A DNA stretch of 64,000 bases from CAWFQB01 sp965277875. Its GTDB lineage: Bacteria > Armatimonadota > Chthonomonadetes > Chthonomonadales > Chthonomonadaceae. A model generated the notes under the pieces. It was not told the origin of the DNA and did no database searches. It worked only from the letters and a program-made list of their open reading frames with translations. Location: assembly GCA_965277875.1 (NCBI GenBank), contig CBDIDV010000002.1, forward strand, positions 5,766,001 to 5,830,000. The letters are read 5' to 3'. The position numbers and the translations under genes are program-made. Below are positions 41,659 through 49,982 of this stretch, piece after piece (the first letter of the stretch is position 1; each line of letters begins with the position of its first letter).

Positions 41659-42507
41659 ATGCCCAACCCATTTCCCGGCATGAACCCTTATCTGGAAGAA
41701 CGCTCCGATTGGCGGGGCTTGCATACCCTGATGATTGGACAAACAACACAGGCGCTTAATGCCGTTTTACCGCCTGATTATGTTGCTGCCGTCGAGTCTC
41801 GTTGTGTGATCTCACACTTCTCCCGCATCGCAGAGCCGGATGTTGCTGTTTTAGAGTCGCGTCCGGTCTCGATGCCCCGCAGCATGGGCAGTGTCAGCGT
41901 TCTTGATCGCCCTCAAACCATTGAGCCATACCCTGTGTCTGCCTCGTTTGACTTGCCACTGGTTTTGAACCTTGAACTGCTGGAGGAGCGCCAGGCATTT
42001 ATCAACATCATGCGCGTAGGCAGCGGCAAATTTCGTGATGCCGAAGTCGTGACATCTATCGAGATTCTCAGCCCGACGAACAAAAATACGCGAGATGATG
42101 GATATGAAAAGTATCGCAGCAAGCAGGAGCAGGTGCTGTCAAGCCGCGCTAATCTGCTGGAGATTGATTTGCTGCGGGCCGGGACGTACACCGTTGCCGT
42201 TCCCCGCGCCGCCCTGCCCTCAGACCGCGCCTGGGATTATATCATGTGCTTGCATCGCGGCTCGCGCCCGTCCGAGTACGCCGTATGGCTCAACTCTCTG
42301 CGCGACGTTCTGCCCCGCGTCGAGGTTCCGCTTGCCGAGGGCGATCCTTCCGTTGCGCTGGATTTGCAGGCCGTAGTAAACCTGTCCTATGACGCGGGCG
42401 CTTACGACCGTCAGATTGATTACACACAGGAGGCCGACCCGCCGCTCGCAGGTGATGACATGCTCTGGGCCGACGCCCTCCTGCGCGAGCGCGGCCTGCG
42501 CTCCTGA
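41659..42507 (+). CDS. DUF4058 family protein (copy 1)
   Basis: 282 residues, strong AAGGAGG before the ATG. The family begins with MPNPFPGMNPYLEERSDW and ends with LWADALLRERGLR, both present. Central features are EPDVAVLE, TSIEILSPTNKNTRDDGYEKY (the LSPxNK strand with Glu and Lys recalls PD-(D/E)XK folds) and LLEIDLLRAG. The function is unknown; members often lie next to Uma2 genes, as here. The next gene is a diverged paralogue. Confidence 0.85.
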   Translation: MPNPFPGMNPYLEERSDWRGLHTLMIGQTTQALNAVLPPDYVAAVESRCVISHFSRIAEPDVAVLESRPVSMPRSMGSVSVLDRPQTIEPYPVSASFDLPLVLNLELLEERQAFINIMRVGSGKFRDAEVVTSIEILSPTNKNTRDDGYEKYRSKQEQVLSSRANLLEIDLLRAGTYTVAVPRAALPSDRAWDYIMCLHRGSRPSEYAVWLNSLRDVLPRVEVPLAEGDPSVALDLQAVVNLSYDAGAYDRQIDYTQEADPPLAGDDMLWADALLRERGLRS

Positions 42508-42658
42508 AGTCGGCAGACGAGAATAAGAGGGACAATCTAGAAGCCGCGCCGAAACTTATCATTATACAAATCAACGATGCTGCCGCGCTTGCCGCCTGAA
42601 TGCTTATGCGGCGTTTGAATGGTTGTAAGCTGCATGGTTGTAAGTAAGGAGAAATGCT

Positions 42659-43465
42659 ATGCCAGGCCCTTTTCCCGGAATGGATCCCTATCTGGAACAA
42701 GTAACGCGGTGGTACTCCGTTCATAACAAAATGATTACGTACACGGAAGCCGCTATCAACCTTGTTCTGCCCCCGGCCTATGTCGCCAATTCCGAAACGC
42801 GCTGCTACATCAGCAGCGCGGGCGGGAGCATCCTTCCCGATGTGGCAGTTGTCGAGTCTTCGTATCCTTTGCCTGCCGATACGGAGCAGCGCAGCGTGGC
42901 CGTGCTGGAAGCGGCAGACCCCGCGCTTACATTTCGCGCCTATGCGCAGGAGGAAACGCGCGAGACCTACATCAACATCTTCAGCGTGGAAGATAGGTCA
43001 CGCGTGGTAACAACTATCGAATTGCTCAGTCACACCAACAAGACACTGCACAACAAGGGCCGGGAGTTGTACCTGGCAAAACAGCGCGAGGTTCTGGCAA
43101 GCCATACCCATCTACTTGAAATTGATCTGCTGCGCGCCGGAAAGCATACTGTCGCCGCGCCCGACACGCTGTTCGGCCCGGAGCATAAGTATGATTACCT
43201 GATCTCCCTGCATCGGGCAGGGCGAGGCCGCGAATATTCGGTATGGCTGAATACGATACGAGAACGCCTGCCGCGCGTCGCCGTACCGCTTGATCCCGGC
43301 GTGTCCGATGTGACGCTGGATGTACAGGCCGTCCTTAACCGTACTTATGAAGAGGGCGCGTATGCCCGCAAACTGGATTACATGTCTCAGCCTGCTCCTC
43401 CCCTGACGCCTGACGATACTCTCTGGGCCGACTGCCTGTTGCGCGAACGCGGCCTGCGTTCCTGA
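42659..43465 (+). CDS. DUF4058 family protein (copy 2)
   Basis: 268 residues, AAGGAG ribosome-binding site. It shares with copy 1 the MPGPFPGMDPYLEQ start, LPDVAVVESSYPL, TTIELLSHTNKTLHNKGREL, HLLEIDLLRAGKHTV and the closing TLWADCLLRERGLRS. The spacing of motifs suggests old tandem duplication. Here the LSPTNK motif is LSHTNK. It lacks the insert that copy 1 has around residues 85-100. Confidence 0.85.
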   Translation: MPGPFPGMDPYLEQVTRWYSVHNKMITYTEAAINLVLPPAYVANSETRCYISSAGGSILPDVAVVESSYPLPADTEQRSVAVLEAADPALTFRAYAQEETRETYINIFSVEDRSRVVTTIELLSHTNKTLHNKGRELYLAKQREVLASHTHLLEIDLLRAGKHTVAAPDTLFGPEHKYDYLISLHRAGRGREYSVWLNTIRERLPRVAVPLDPGVSDVTLDVQAVLNRTYEEGAYARKLDYMSQPAPPLTPDDTLWADCLLRERGLRS

Positions 43466-43621
43466 CACCTGCGAAGGTAGAGAACGTCAACGCCGGAGCC
43501 GAATTTGCGACTCGTTGCGATGATACAACTCATTATCCTATGTGGAAGATCAATCAAAATTGTATTCAAACACTTGCGCCCCGTAAGCATCACAAGTGCG
43601 ACATGATGGAGAACCACGACA

Positions 43622-43948
43622 TTGGTTTATGACTCATTCGCTTTGTGGGTAGAGGCTCATGTGCTTTCTTTGCAGCGGTCTAACCCCACATGGCATCGGC
43701 TGGACGGCTTGGCTGGCGGCAATCGGGATGTCGTCGGACGCTTCAGGCATGAAGGTCAAACCTGGAAGGTTCATGGCGATACACGTTTCAATCCCGTTCT
43801 TCGAGCGTATAATGCCGTGCATAAGGGACAGGTTGCAGACCCCTTCCTTACCAAACACACCAAAAGCGGTCTATGTCTCGTTTTGAAGCCGGAGTTGTGG
43901 GACACGCAGTTGCCAAAGCACTTTTACGTTTATGAGCAGGCACAATAG
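43622..43948 (+). CDS. Small protein of unknown function
   Basis: 108 residues from TTG 43622 with GGAG upstream (10-nt spacing). The sequence looks globular (PTWHRLDGLAGGNRDVVGRF and FNPVLRAYNAVHKGQVADPF) without signal peptide or membrane helix. Family not recognised. It is followed after 17 bp by the second Uma2 gene and may be co-transcribed with it. Confidence 0.5.
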   Translation: MVYDSFALWVEAHVLSLQRSNPTWHRLDGLAGGNRDVVGRFRHEGQTWKVHGDTRFNPVLRAYNAVHKGQVADPFLTKHTKSGLCLVLKPELWDTQLPKHFYVYEQAQ

Positions 43949-43965
43949 CAGAAGGAGCAGCGACG

Positions 43966-44652
43966 ATGGCAGGTACGATATTGACCGCGCCGACAACGCA
44001 GACGATACAAACAGAGCCGCAATCCGTACCGCAAGCGGAATTGCAGTCAAGGTCTCAGCCGGAACGGGAATGGTCTGAGGCCATGTTCCTGCTGCCTCGC
44101 AAACGCTGGACGCGCCGGGAGTGCCGGACGCTTCAAGACGCGGGCCTGCTTGAAGCGGGACGTTACGAATTGCTCGCCGGGGAGATCGTACTCAAAATGG
44201 CACAGGGCCGCCTGCATATTTTCGTCGCCATGCGCCTGTTCAATCTGCTTATTCGTTTGTTCGGGGCAGAGCATGTCCAATCGCAGTCGTCCGTTCCTCT
44301 CGACGACGAGAACGATCCCGAACCGGATGTGGCTGTACTGCGCGGCACACTGGCAGATTATCTCGATAGGGAACTGGGGCCTTCAGACGCGCTGCTGCTC
44401 GTCGAGGTGGCAAATACGACACTGCGAACCGACCGCGCCGTGAAAGCCCTCCTGTACGCCCGCGCCGGAGTCAAGGAATACTGGATCGCCAACATTCCTG
44501 AACGCACTCTGGAGGTCTATCGCGAACCCGGCGCAGACGGGTATCAGCGCGTTACGCGGTACAGTACAGGTGAAAGCGTTACGCCGCTTACGGCGTCCGA
44601 GGCGATCTACATAGCTGACATCTTTCCGCCCGCCGAGGTCGCTCCGGTATAA
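43966..44652 (+). CDS. Uma2-family (DUF820) putative nuclease
   Basis: 228 residues with a Gln-rich N-terminal extension of about 40. The Uma2 domain shows WTRRECRTLQDAGLLEAGRY, ELLAGEIVLKMAQG, the catalytic region PEPDVAVLRG (Asp), LLLVEVANTTLRTDRAVKAL (Glu), and the typical YARAGVKEYWIANIPERTLE. Compared with the copy at 19418, this one has the standard EVxxT form. Biological role unknown. Three 11-bp repeats follow its stop. Confidence 0.85.
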   Translation: MAGTILTAPTTQTIQTEPQSVPQAELQSRSQPEREWSEAMFLLPRKRWTRRECRTLQDAGLLEAGRYELLAGEIVLKMAQGRLHIFVAMRLFNLLIRLFGAEHVQSQSSVPLDDENDPEPDVAVLRGTLADYLDRELGPSDALLLVEVANTTLRTDRAVKALLYARAGVKEYWIANIPERTLEVYREPGADGYQRVTRYSTGESVTPLTASEAIYIADIFPPAEVAPV

Positions 44653-44661
44653 GAAGCCGCA

Positions 44662-44694
44662 AACAACCGAAGAACAACCGAAGAACAACCGAAG
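44662..44694. repeat. Three tandem copies of an 11-bp unit
   Basis: AACAACCGAAG is repeated three times without change between the Uma2 stop and the next gene's ribosome-binding site. Confidence 0.85.
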
Positions 44695-44708
44695 AAGGAA
44701 GTCGGCAC

Positions 44709-44966
44709 ATGCCGTATCGGTACTACGACATCGCGGAATGGCCGCTCAAGGCCAAGCGCGTCGCCCTGAAAAGCTACAATCGGGGTCTGGAGGGCCGTGC
44801 TTGTTTTCGGATGCGCGATGGCAGGGTGTACGAGGGATACATCGAACGCATCGCCAGGGAAACACTGGTCTTTGCAGGAGCGTTCGGCGTGTGGGACGAC
44901 TCTGATGTGATGCATCCGGACATAGTCACTATTCGCATCGCGGACATTGCCGCGCTTGTCGCCTGA
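44709..44966 (+). CDS. Small protein of unknown function
   Basis: 85 residues, GAAGGAAG before the ATG. It begins PYRYYDIAEWPLKAKRVALK, contains CFRMRDGRVYEGYIERIARE, a strand-rich middle that could be an SH3-like or Sm-like barrel, and ends in alternating hydrophobics. No family recognised; no signal peptide. It lies between the Uma2 and DUF2071 genes on the same strand. Confidence 0.55.
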   Translation: MPYRYYDIAEWPLKAKRVALKSYNRGLEGRACFRMRDGRVYEGYIERIARETLVFAGAFGVWDDSDVMHPDIVTIRIADIAALVA

Positions 44967-45058
44967 GCAGTCGCGCTTTGTAACAAGACGCGCAGCGACA
45001 GCAATCTGCCGCCGACGCGTCACAGGAATTTCTGTAGACTTCCACGAGGAGAAACATC

Positions 45059-45784
45059 ATGTCCGTGCTGCCGTCGGTACGCGCCGAACTTGCCGAGCGT
45101 TTCATCTTCAATTACCGGATGCCGCCGGACGCGCTCAAGAGGTATTTGCCCGCGCCGTGGCTTGCGCCTCAGTTAGTGCGCGGTTGGGGCGTGATCTCGT
45201 TCTGCATACTGGACCTACGCCACATCACGGTCGCGCCCCTGCCGACCATAGCGGGCCTGCACAGTATCAGCTGCGCCCCGCGTATCGCCGTCGTGGACAC
45301 CCGCACCGGCGAGGCCGAGCCGATGGTGTTTGTCACCGAGCGGCAGACCAACTCGGCATTCGGACATTGGTTCACGACGCTTGGCTTTTCCGCCCCGCAT
45401 CCTTACGCCGAAGCCGAACTCGTCCACCAGACGGGCGAAACGCGGATTGCGGTGCGCGCTTCGGAACATACCGTAGAATTTGCGGCTGTGGCGCAGGCAG
45501 TCTCGCAGACCGAGGGGAGCGGGTCAGAGTTGTTTGCGAGCGCGGATGATTTCGCCGAGTTCATCCGGCGCGGCGTCACCTCCTATGGCCGGTCGCGCCA
45601 TGAAGGGCAGCTCACCGTCGTAGACCTGCATAAGGACGATTCCACCTACCAGCCACTGCGCGTCGGCAGCGTCGGCGGATCGGTCGTGGAGGGCTGGCAG
45701 GCGGATGGAGCCGTTCTCGACAGCGCGTTTCGCACACACGGAGGCCGCTACGAATGGACGTATCACGGGCTTGTCAACGCATGA
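45059..45784 (+). CDS. DUF2071 (YqjF-like) family protein
   Basis: 241 residues with GAGGAGA before the ATG. The family start (FIFNYRMPPDALKRYLPAPW) and WGVISFCILDLRHIT, CAPRIAVVDTRTGEAEPMVF and the late YEWTYHGLV are as in DUF2071 proteins, whose fold resembles acetoacetate decarboxylase-type beta barrels. The function is not established. It appears to end the accessory cluster between hpnJ and hpnK. Confidence 0.7.
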   Translation: MSVLPSVRAELAERFIFNYRMPPDALKRYLPAPWLAPQLVRGWGVISFCILDLRHITVAPLPTIAGLHSISCAPRIAVVDTRTGEAEPMVFVTERQTNSAFGHWFTTLGFSAPHPYAEAELVHQTGETRIAVRASEHTVEFAAVAQAVSQTEGSGSELFASADDFAEFIRRGVTSYGRSRHEGQLTVVDLHKDDSTYQPLRVGSVGGSVVEGWQADGAVLDSAFRTHGGRYEWTYHGLVNA

Positions 45785-46042
45785 CGGCGCGGATAGCAGA
45801 ACCGTAGACCGATCACGTAGGATTAGAGCAGAAGCATATTTGCAGTTGACGCCTGAAAGCGCGATCCGGGCCGACCGGCTGTTTAGGAGCGCGGCCTGCG
45901 TATCTGGGAGATTTCAGGCGTATGGGCGTATTCCGGGCGTGGGCGTTCGTCAGGTAGAATAGCAAGCGCGAGCCGGCCTGTATGCAGCAGGCGGCAATTT
46001 TTCGCCCGCCATGTGACGCTGTACGCCATACTCTTTTCCCTT

Positions 46043-46972
46043 ATGCGCTATCTGATAATCAATGCCGATGATTTCGGCTATTCCAATGCGGTGAATGCGG
46101 CCGTGCTGCGCGCCCACAGCGAGGGCGTACTGACCAGCGCGAGCCTTATGGTGGCCGAACCGGGGTTTGAACACGCCGTCGAGATCGCGCGTTGCGCGCC
46201 TGCTCTGGGCGTGGGCCTGCATGTGGCCCTGACTGTAGATCACGCCCTGCTGCCCGCTTCCAGTCTGCCCGACATCGTGGACGCGCAGGGGCGGTTCGGC
46301 GGCGATCCGTTCAAGGCCGCGCTCAAATACTTTTTCAATCCGGCGGCCAAGCAGCAGGTTCGGCGCGAAATGGAGGCGCAGTTCGCCCGGTTCGCGGGTA
46401 CGGGCCTGCCCTGGTCGCACGTAGACGGGCATCAGCACTTCCACATGCAGGTGGTGGCGTGGGACGCCCTGCTGGATCTGTGCGACGCGTATGGCGTACA
46501 TCGCGTGCGCGTTCCGCATGAGGAATTGCGCGCGCATCTCCATGTGAAAGGGGCGCGGCCCGACCTGAACACGGTCGCCACGCTGGCCCTGCGGGCCGTG
46601 CGCCGTCGTAACCTGCGCGTGCTGAAGGAACGGCGAACGCTGGGCGGCGAGCCGATCTTCACCTGCGAGCGCGTGTACGGGCAGCTGCAGACGGGCAACA
46701 TGAACACCAGTTACACGCTGGGCCTGCTTGCCCGTCTGACCGGGCAGACGAATGAGATTTATTTTCATCCCGGCACGACACACGCCCACGCGCTGCCGGT
46801 CAGCGAACAACGCGACGGCATACGCGACGTGGAACTGCGCGCCCTGCTCAATCCCGCCGTCAGGGCCAAAATCGAAGCGCTTGGCTTGCGGCCCGGAACG
46901 TATGCACAGGTGGAAGCGTGGAGTCGGGAGCCGCAGCCCGAAAATACACCCCTGAACGTGGCTGCAAAGTGA
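46043..46972 (+). CDS. hpnK: Hopanoid-associated YdjC-type deacetylase HpnK
   Basis: 309 residues from ATG 46043 (an in-frame ATG at 46013 would add ten). The YdjC/ChbG carbohydrate-deacetylase fold is clear: RYLIINADDFGYSNAVNAAV (Asp-Asp metal site), GVGLHVALTVDHALLP (His), WSHVDGHQHFHMQV (His cluster) and EIYFHPGTTHAHALP. In hopanoid gene sets HpnK deacetylates N-acetylglucosaminyl bacteriohopanetetrol made by HpnI; HpnJ then forms the cyclitol. No good ribosome-binding site is visible at either start. hpnJ lies upstream on the same strand after several unrelated genes. Confidence 0.88.
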   Translation: MRYLIINADDFGYSNAVNAAVLRAHSEGVLTSASLMVAEPGFEHAVEIARCAPALGVGLHVALTVDHALLPASSLPDIVDAQGRFGGDPFKAALKYFFNPAAKQQVRREMEAQFARFAGTGLPWSHVDGHQHFHMQVVAWDALLDLCDAYGVHRVRVPHEELRAHLHVKGARPDLNTVATLALRAVRRRNLRVLKERRTLGGEPIFTCERVYGQLQTGNMNTSYTLGLLARLTGQTNEIYFHPGTTHAHALPVSEQRDGIRDVELRALLNPAVRAKIEALGLRPGTYAQVEAWSREPQPENTPLNVAAK

Positions 46973-47134
46973 ACAAATCACGTTCCAATGCGTCTGCAAA
47001 AGAGTAAGCGGATGAGAATGGGAGAGCGTCGTCACAAGCGGCGGGCGCGAACGACGCGCATTCTGCCCATTTCTTGAACCGATACCAAATGAGCCGACAC
47101 CGACCTGGCAGGCTCGGCTTGATGAGGTGAACGC

Positions 47135-47737
47135 ATGTTTGCTGTGGGGAATGTGATGCAGGCTGATCTCACGCTCGTACAACGCGCTCAGGCGAATGAC
47201 CGGGCGGCCTTTAATGAGATCGTTTTGCGCTACAAAAGCAAGGTGTTCAACTACGTGCGCCGCATGGTTCCCTCGGTCGGCGACGCCGAAGACCTGACGC
47301 AGGAAACGTTCGTGCGCGCGTATCTAAGTATACATTCGTTTCAATCGCGGGCCAGCCTGAACACATGGCTGTTCCGCATCGCCACGAACCTGTGCATTGA
47401 TTACAGCCGCAAAAACAAAAAAGCGCAGACGATGACGCAGTCGCTGTCGCAGGACAACGACACCGAGGACGATGGACAGCGCGACATACCCGACCTGGCC
47501 TTTGACCCGCAGCGCCTGCTGCTGAACAAAGAATTAGGGGCGCAATTAGAGCAGGCATTAGGCGACCTGCCGGAGAAACTGCGTACCGTGGTGCTGCTCT
47601 ACGACATCGAAGGTCTGGCGTATGAAGAGATCGCCGCCATTGTCGCCTGCCCGCTGGGTACGGTAAAATCGCGGCTGTACAACGCGCGCACGGCCCTGCG
47701 CAGCAAACTGGCCCCTTATCTGACGGGGGTGTCGTGA
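47135..47737 (+). CDS. ECF-type RNA polymerase sigma factor
   Basis: 200 residues, GAGGTG before ATG 47135. Region 2 is seen in RAAFNEIVLRYKSKVFNYVR and DAEDLTQETFVRAYLSIHSF, with WLFRIATNLCIDYSRK as the -10-binding helix; region 4 in LPEKLRTVVLLYDIEGLAYE and CPLGTVKSRLYNARTAL, the -35-binding helix. The linker between is acidic, as usual for ECF factors. It lies 119 bp upstream of a zinc-finger anti-sigma gene and an RseB-like gene, so it is probably an envelope-stress type sigma factor released by signal-dependent loss of the anti-sigma factor. Confidence 0.93.
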   Translation: MFAVGNVMQADLTLVQRAQANDRAAFNEIVLRYKSKVFNYVRRMVPSVGDAEDLTQETFVRAYLSIHSFQSRASLNTWLFRIATNLCIDYSRKNKKAQTMTQSLSQDNDTEDDGQRDIPDLAFDPQRLLLNKELGAQLEQALGDLPEKLRTVVLLYDIEGLAYEEIAAIVACPLGTVKSRLYNARTALRSKLAPYLTGVS

Positions 47738-47856
47738 GACACGGCTGAATGCTTCAAAAGCCGTCCTGGGCCAAACAACTCAGTGTGAGCATGATTAGCG
47801 TTAGAATGTTAGTATCATAATATTAGTATCAGTATGATGAAGGCAAGTGTGCGATT

Positions 47857-48501
47857 ATGAACTTTTCAGCAGGCAAACAATCCCATGACCGCCCCGAACC
47901 CCTGTGCCTCAGCATTCAGGAGTCGCTGTCCGCGTATGCGGATAACGGCCTGTCGGCGCGGCAGTCGTGGGAGATCGAAAAGCATCTGGCGATCTGCAAA
48001 GAGTGCGCGGGCGTTTCGCGTCAGATGCAGGCCACGGTTACGCTGCTGCGTGGCTCGGAACGCGCCGATACAGGCGATGATTTCATGGCTCGCCTGCACG
48101 CCCGCCTCGACGATGCCGCGCCTGTCGTGCCGTCTCGTTCCAATCCCTTAGATTGGGCGCGCGACCTGTGGGGGCGCATCGCGGACGGGGCAGGGCGCAG
48201 GCGTGTGCCGATGACGGCGCTGGGCATGGCCGGAGCGGGCATGGTCGCGCTGACGTTGTTTGTCACGCACCCCGCCGCGGTCCCGCCCGTTCCCCTTGTG
48301 CCGGGAGTATCTGCTTCGACCGGCGCGAACGCTTCGGCGCACGAGAACCTGCAGCGCAACGTGGCGCTGACCGCCAACGATCCGCTGGGCGATGTCGCGG
48401 CGGAGGCGCTGGAAAACACCGACGCGCCGGGAGCGATAGGTGCGGCGGGCAGCCCGGCATCCGAAAGCGGCGTTTTCGCCGCGCCCACAAACGGGAGTTA
48501 G
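47857..48501 (+). CDS. Zinc-finger anti-sigma factor, membrane-bound
   Basis: 214 residues. The N-terminal anti-sigma domain has the zinc motif His-x3-Cys-x2-Cys in EKHLAICKECAGVSRQ, preceded by SLSAYADNGLSARQSWEIEK. A single transmembrane helix (MTALGMAGAGMVALTLFV, about residues 130-147) separates it from an Ala/Pro-rich outer part. It should hold the sigma factor encoded just upstream at the membrane. Only 2 bp separate its stop from the start of the RseB-like gene. Confidence 0.85.
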   Translation: MNFSAGKQSHDRPEPLCLSIQESLSAYADNGLSARQSWEIEKHLAICKECAGVSRQMQATVTLLRGSERADTGDDFMARLHARLDDAAPVVPSRSNPLDWARDLWGRIADGAGRRRVPMTALGMAGAGMVALTLFVTHPAAVPPVPLVPGVSASTGANASAHENLQRNVALTANDPLGDVAAEALENTDAPGAIGAAGSPASESGVFAAPTNGS

Positions 48502-48503
48502 AA

Positions 48504-49658
48504 GTGAATTTTTTGCGCCGATTGCCGTTGCCCTGCTGCGCGGCACTTCTGCTTACAACCAGTCTCGGCGCATTGTCCGGCATCGCGAGCGTGTCCGCGC
48601 GGGCGCAGAACAGGCCACGCCTGGGACGGGGGCGCGGTCTGGCTTTGCGTCCACCGCCCACCGCGCCCGCCACGCCGCGCGGCAACGCCGCTCATTCGGC
48701 AAACGGCGGCAGCGCGCTTGACCCGCAGGCGTGGGAACTGCTGACGAAAATGTACCGGCCCGGGTTGGATTATGAGGGCGTGGAGATCTCCAACGCCAAT
48801 GGCCTGACCTCTGAAGAGACGATCCGGGGCGACACCAAAGGGCGTGTGCGCCGCGAATATACCGCCCCCGCGTCCCTTGCGGGCGATGTGATTCTAACCT
48901 GGCCCAACCAGTATTACCGTTTTAGAAATCGGGAACATCGTCTGTATCTGGCGCTCTGGCCTGTCGAGACAAGCGATAAAGCGTCCCGCCTGCGCGTTCT
49001 GGCCCGTACCGGGCGGGTGCGTATCCAGGTCACGGGCGAGCAGATGGTGGCGGGCCGCGCGGCCACGCAGATCACGATCTCCGCTGTGACGGGAAATGAC
49101 GAGAACGAAGCGTCGCAGGTGCTGAGCCTGGATAAAGAGACGGGGCTTGCGCTAAAGACCGAGCGTTATAACCGCATGGGCCGCTTGTTGTCGTCCACGT
49201 ACCTGCGCAGCGTCACGATGGGCGCGGCCCTGGCCCCGGACGCGTTCAACCCGAACACCCTGCCCCCCGCGCTGGAAAAGGTTCCGCTGTTCCCCGGTGG
49301 GCAGCCCGCCTTTTCGACCGTGGATCAGGCGCGCAGCCTGCTCTCATTCGCCATCAAAGTGCCGACGCATCTGCCCGCCGGGTATGCGCTGGACGGCGTG
49401 TGGGTGTTCGGGCAGGCGCGGCGCGCGTCGGTCCTGCTGCGCTATTCCAGCGGCGTCAACCATTTCAGTCTGCTGGAGGGTCTGGTTGTAAACCCGAACG
49501 CGCTTGCTCGCCCGCCACGCCCCGGCGAACTGCTCCCGCGCCGCGCCCTGGGCGGCATGGCATGGCGAGCCGTGGTTCCCGAAGGACTGCTCAACATCAT
49601 CTATACGGGTCATCTGGCCGACGTGGATCAACAGGCGCTGCTCAGTTCACTTCCGTGA
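48504..49658 (+). CDS. RseB/MucB-like periplasmic regulator
   Basis: 384 residues from GTG 48504, with GGGAG just upstream. A signal peptide (CCAALLLTTSLGALSG, cleavage near ARAQN) is followed by a Pro-rich linker. Residues ~75-250 look like the LolA-like half of RseB (LTKMYRPGLDYEGVEIS, KGRVRREYTAPASLAG, LSLDKETGLALKTERYN), and residues ~270-380 match its C-terminal domain (FAIKVPTHLPAGYALDGVWV, VLLRYSSGVNHFSLLEG). In E. coli RseB binds the anti-sigma factor and senses mislocalised lipopolysaccharide and unfolded porins. The position behind sigma and anti-sigma genes fits this role. Confidence 0.82.
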   Translation: MNFLRRLPLPCCAALLLTTSLGALSGIASVSARAQNRPRLGRGRGLALRPPPTAPATPRGNAAHSANGGSALDPQAWELLTKMYRPGLDYEGVEISNANGLTSEETIRGDTKGRVRREYTAPASLAGDVILTWPNQYYRFRNREHRLYLALWPVETSDKASRLRVLARTGRVRIQVTGEQMVAGRAATQITISAVTGNDENEASQVLSLDKETGLALKTERYNRMGRLLSSTYLRSVTMGAALAPDAFNPNTLPPALEKVPLFPGGQPAFSTVDQARSLLSFAIKVPTHLPAGYALDGVWVFGQARRASVLLRYSSGVNHFSLLEGLVVNPNALARPPRPGELLPRRALGGMAWRAVVPEGLLNIIYTGHLADVDQQALLSSLP

Positions 49659-49982
49659 CAATGTTAAGTTTGATCTCGAACTCGTGGATAGCCGCAAATA
49701 AACGCGAATAAACGCAAACTTTCCAGAAGCCTGTTCAGCATGAGAACAGTCCTGTGGCGTGTACGAAGACCAATGCGCGTTTGATTTGTTTTTCCATATA
49801 GTGCAGAGATCGCATAGTGCAGAAATTGCGCCGCAGGCTCTTGTCGAGCCTGCGGCGCGTTGTTTTCCATCAAAACCCGCAGAACACGGTATACACGGTA
49901 TAATAGAGTGCATTACGCCCTCTGTTTACACCGAGGTTTGTCTGACATGGGCGAGTCGGGGCGGGCTTGGAAGTGAGGCATC
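49659..49982. other. Noncoding stretch between rseB-like gene and rapZ
   Basis: About 320 bp; apart from the terminator at 49828 and AT-rich sequence before it, I see nothing that looks like a gene. Confidence 0.6.
49828..49866 (+). terminator. Strong rho-independent terminator
   Basis: A perfect 13-bp stem GCGCCGCAGGCTC (49828-49840) with its complement (49846-49858), loop TTGTC, then GTTGTTTTCC. It ends the sigma/anti-sigma/RseB transcript. Confidence 0.85.

Noticed and set aside
40101..41681. 526-residue minus-strand reading frame opposite hpnJ
   Set aside because: hpnJ is certain by its radical SAM and family motifs; the antisense product resembles no family.
44947..45549. 200-residue plus-strand frame overlapping the DUF2071 gene
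   Set aside because: It is another frame of the DUF2071 gene, which has a better start signal and recognisable family sequence.
45950..47182. 410-residue minus-strand frame opposite hpnK
   Set aside because: hpnK has the YdjC metal site on the plus strand; the antisense frame is an Arg/His/Gln-rich shadow.
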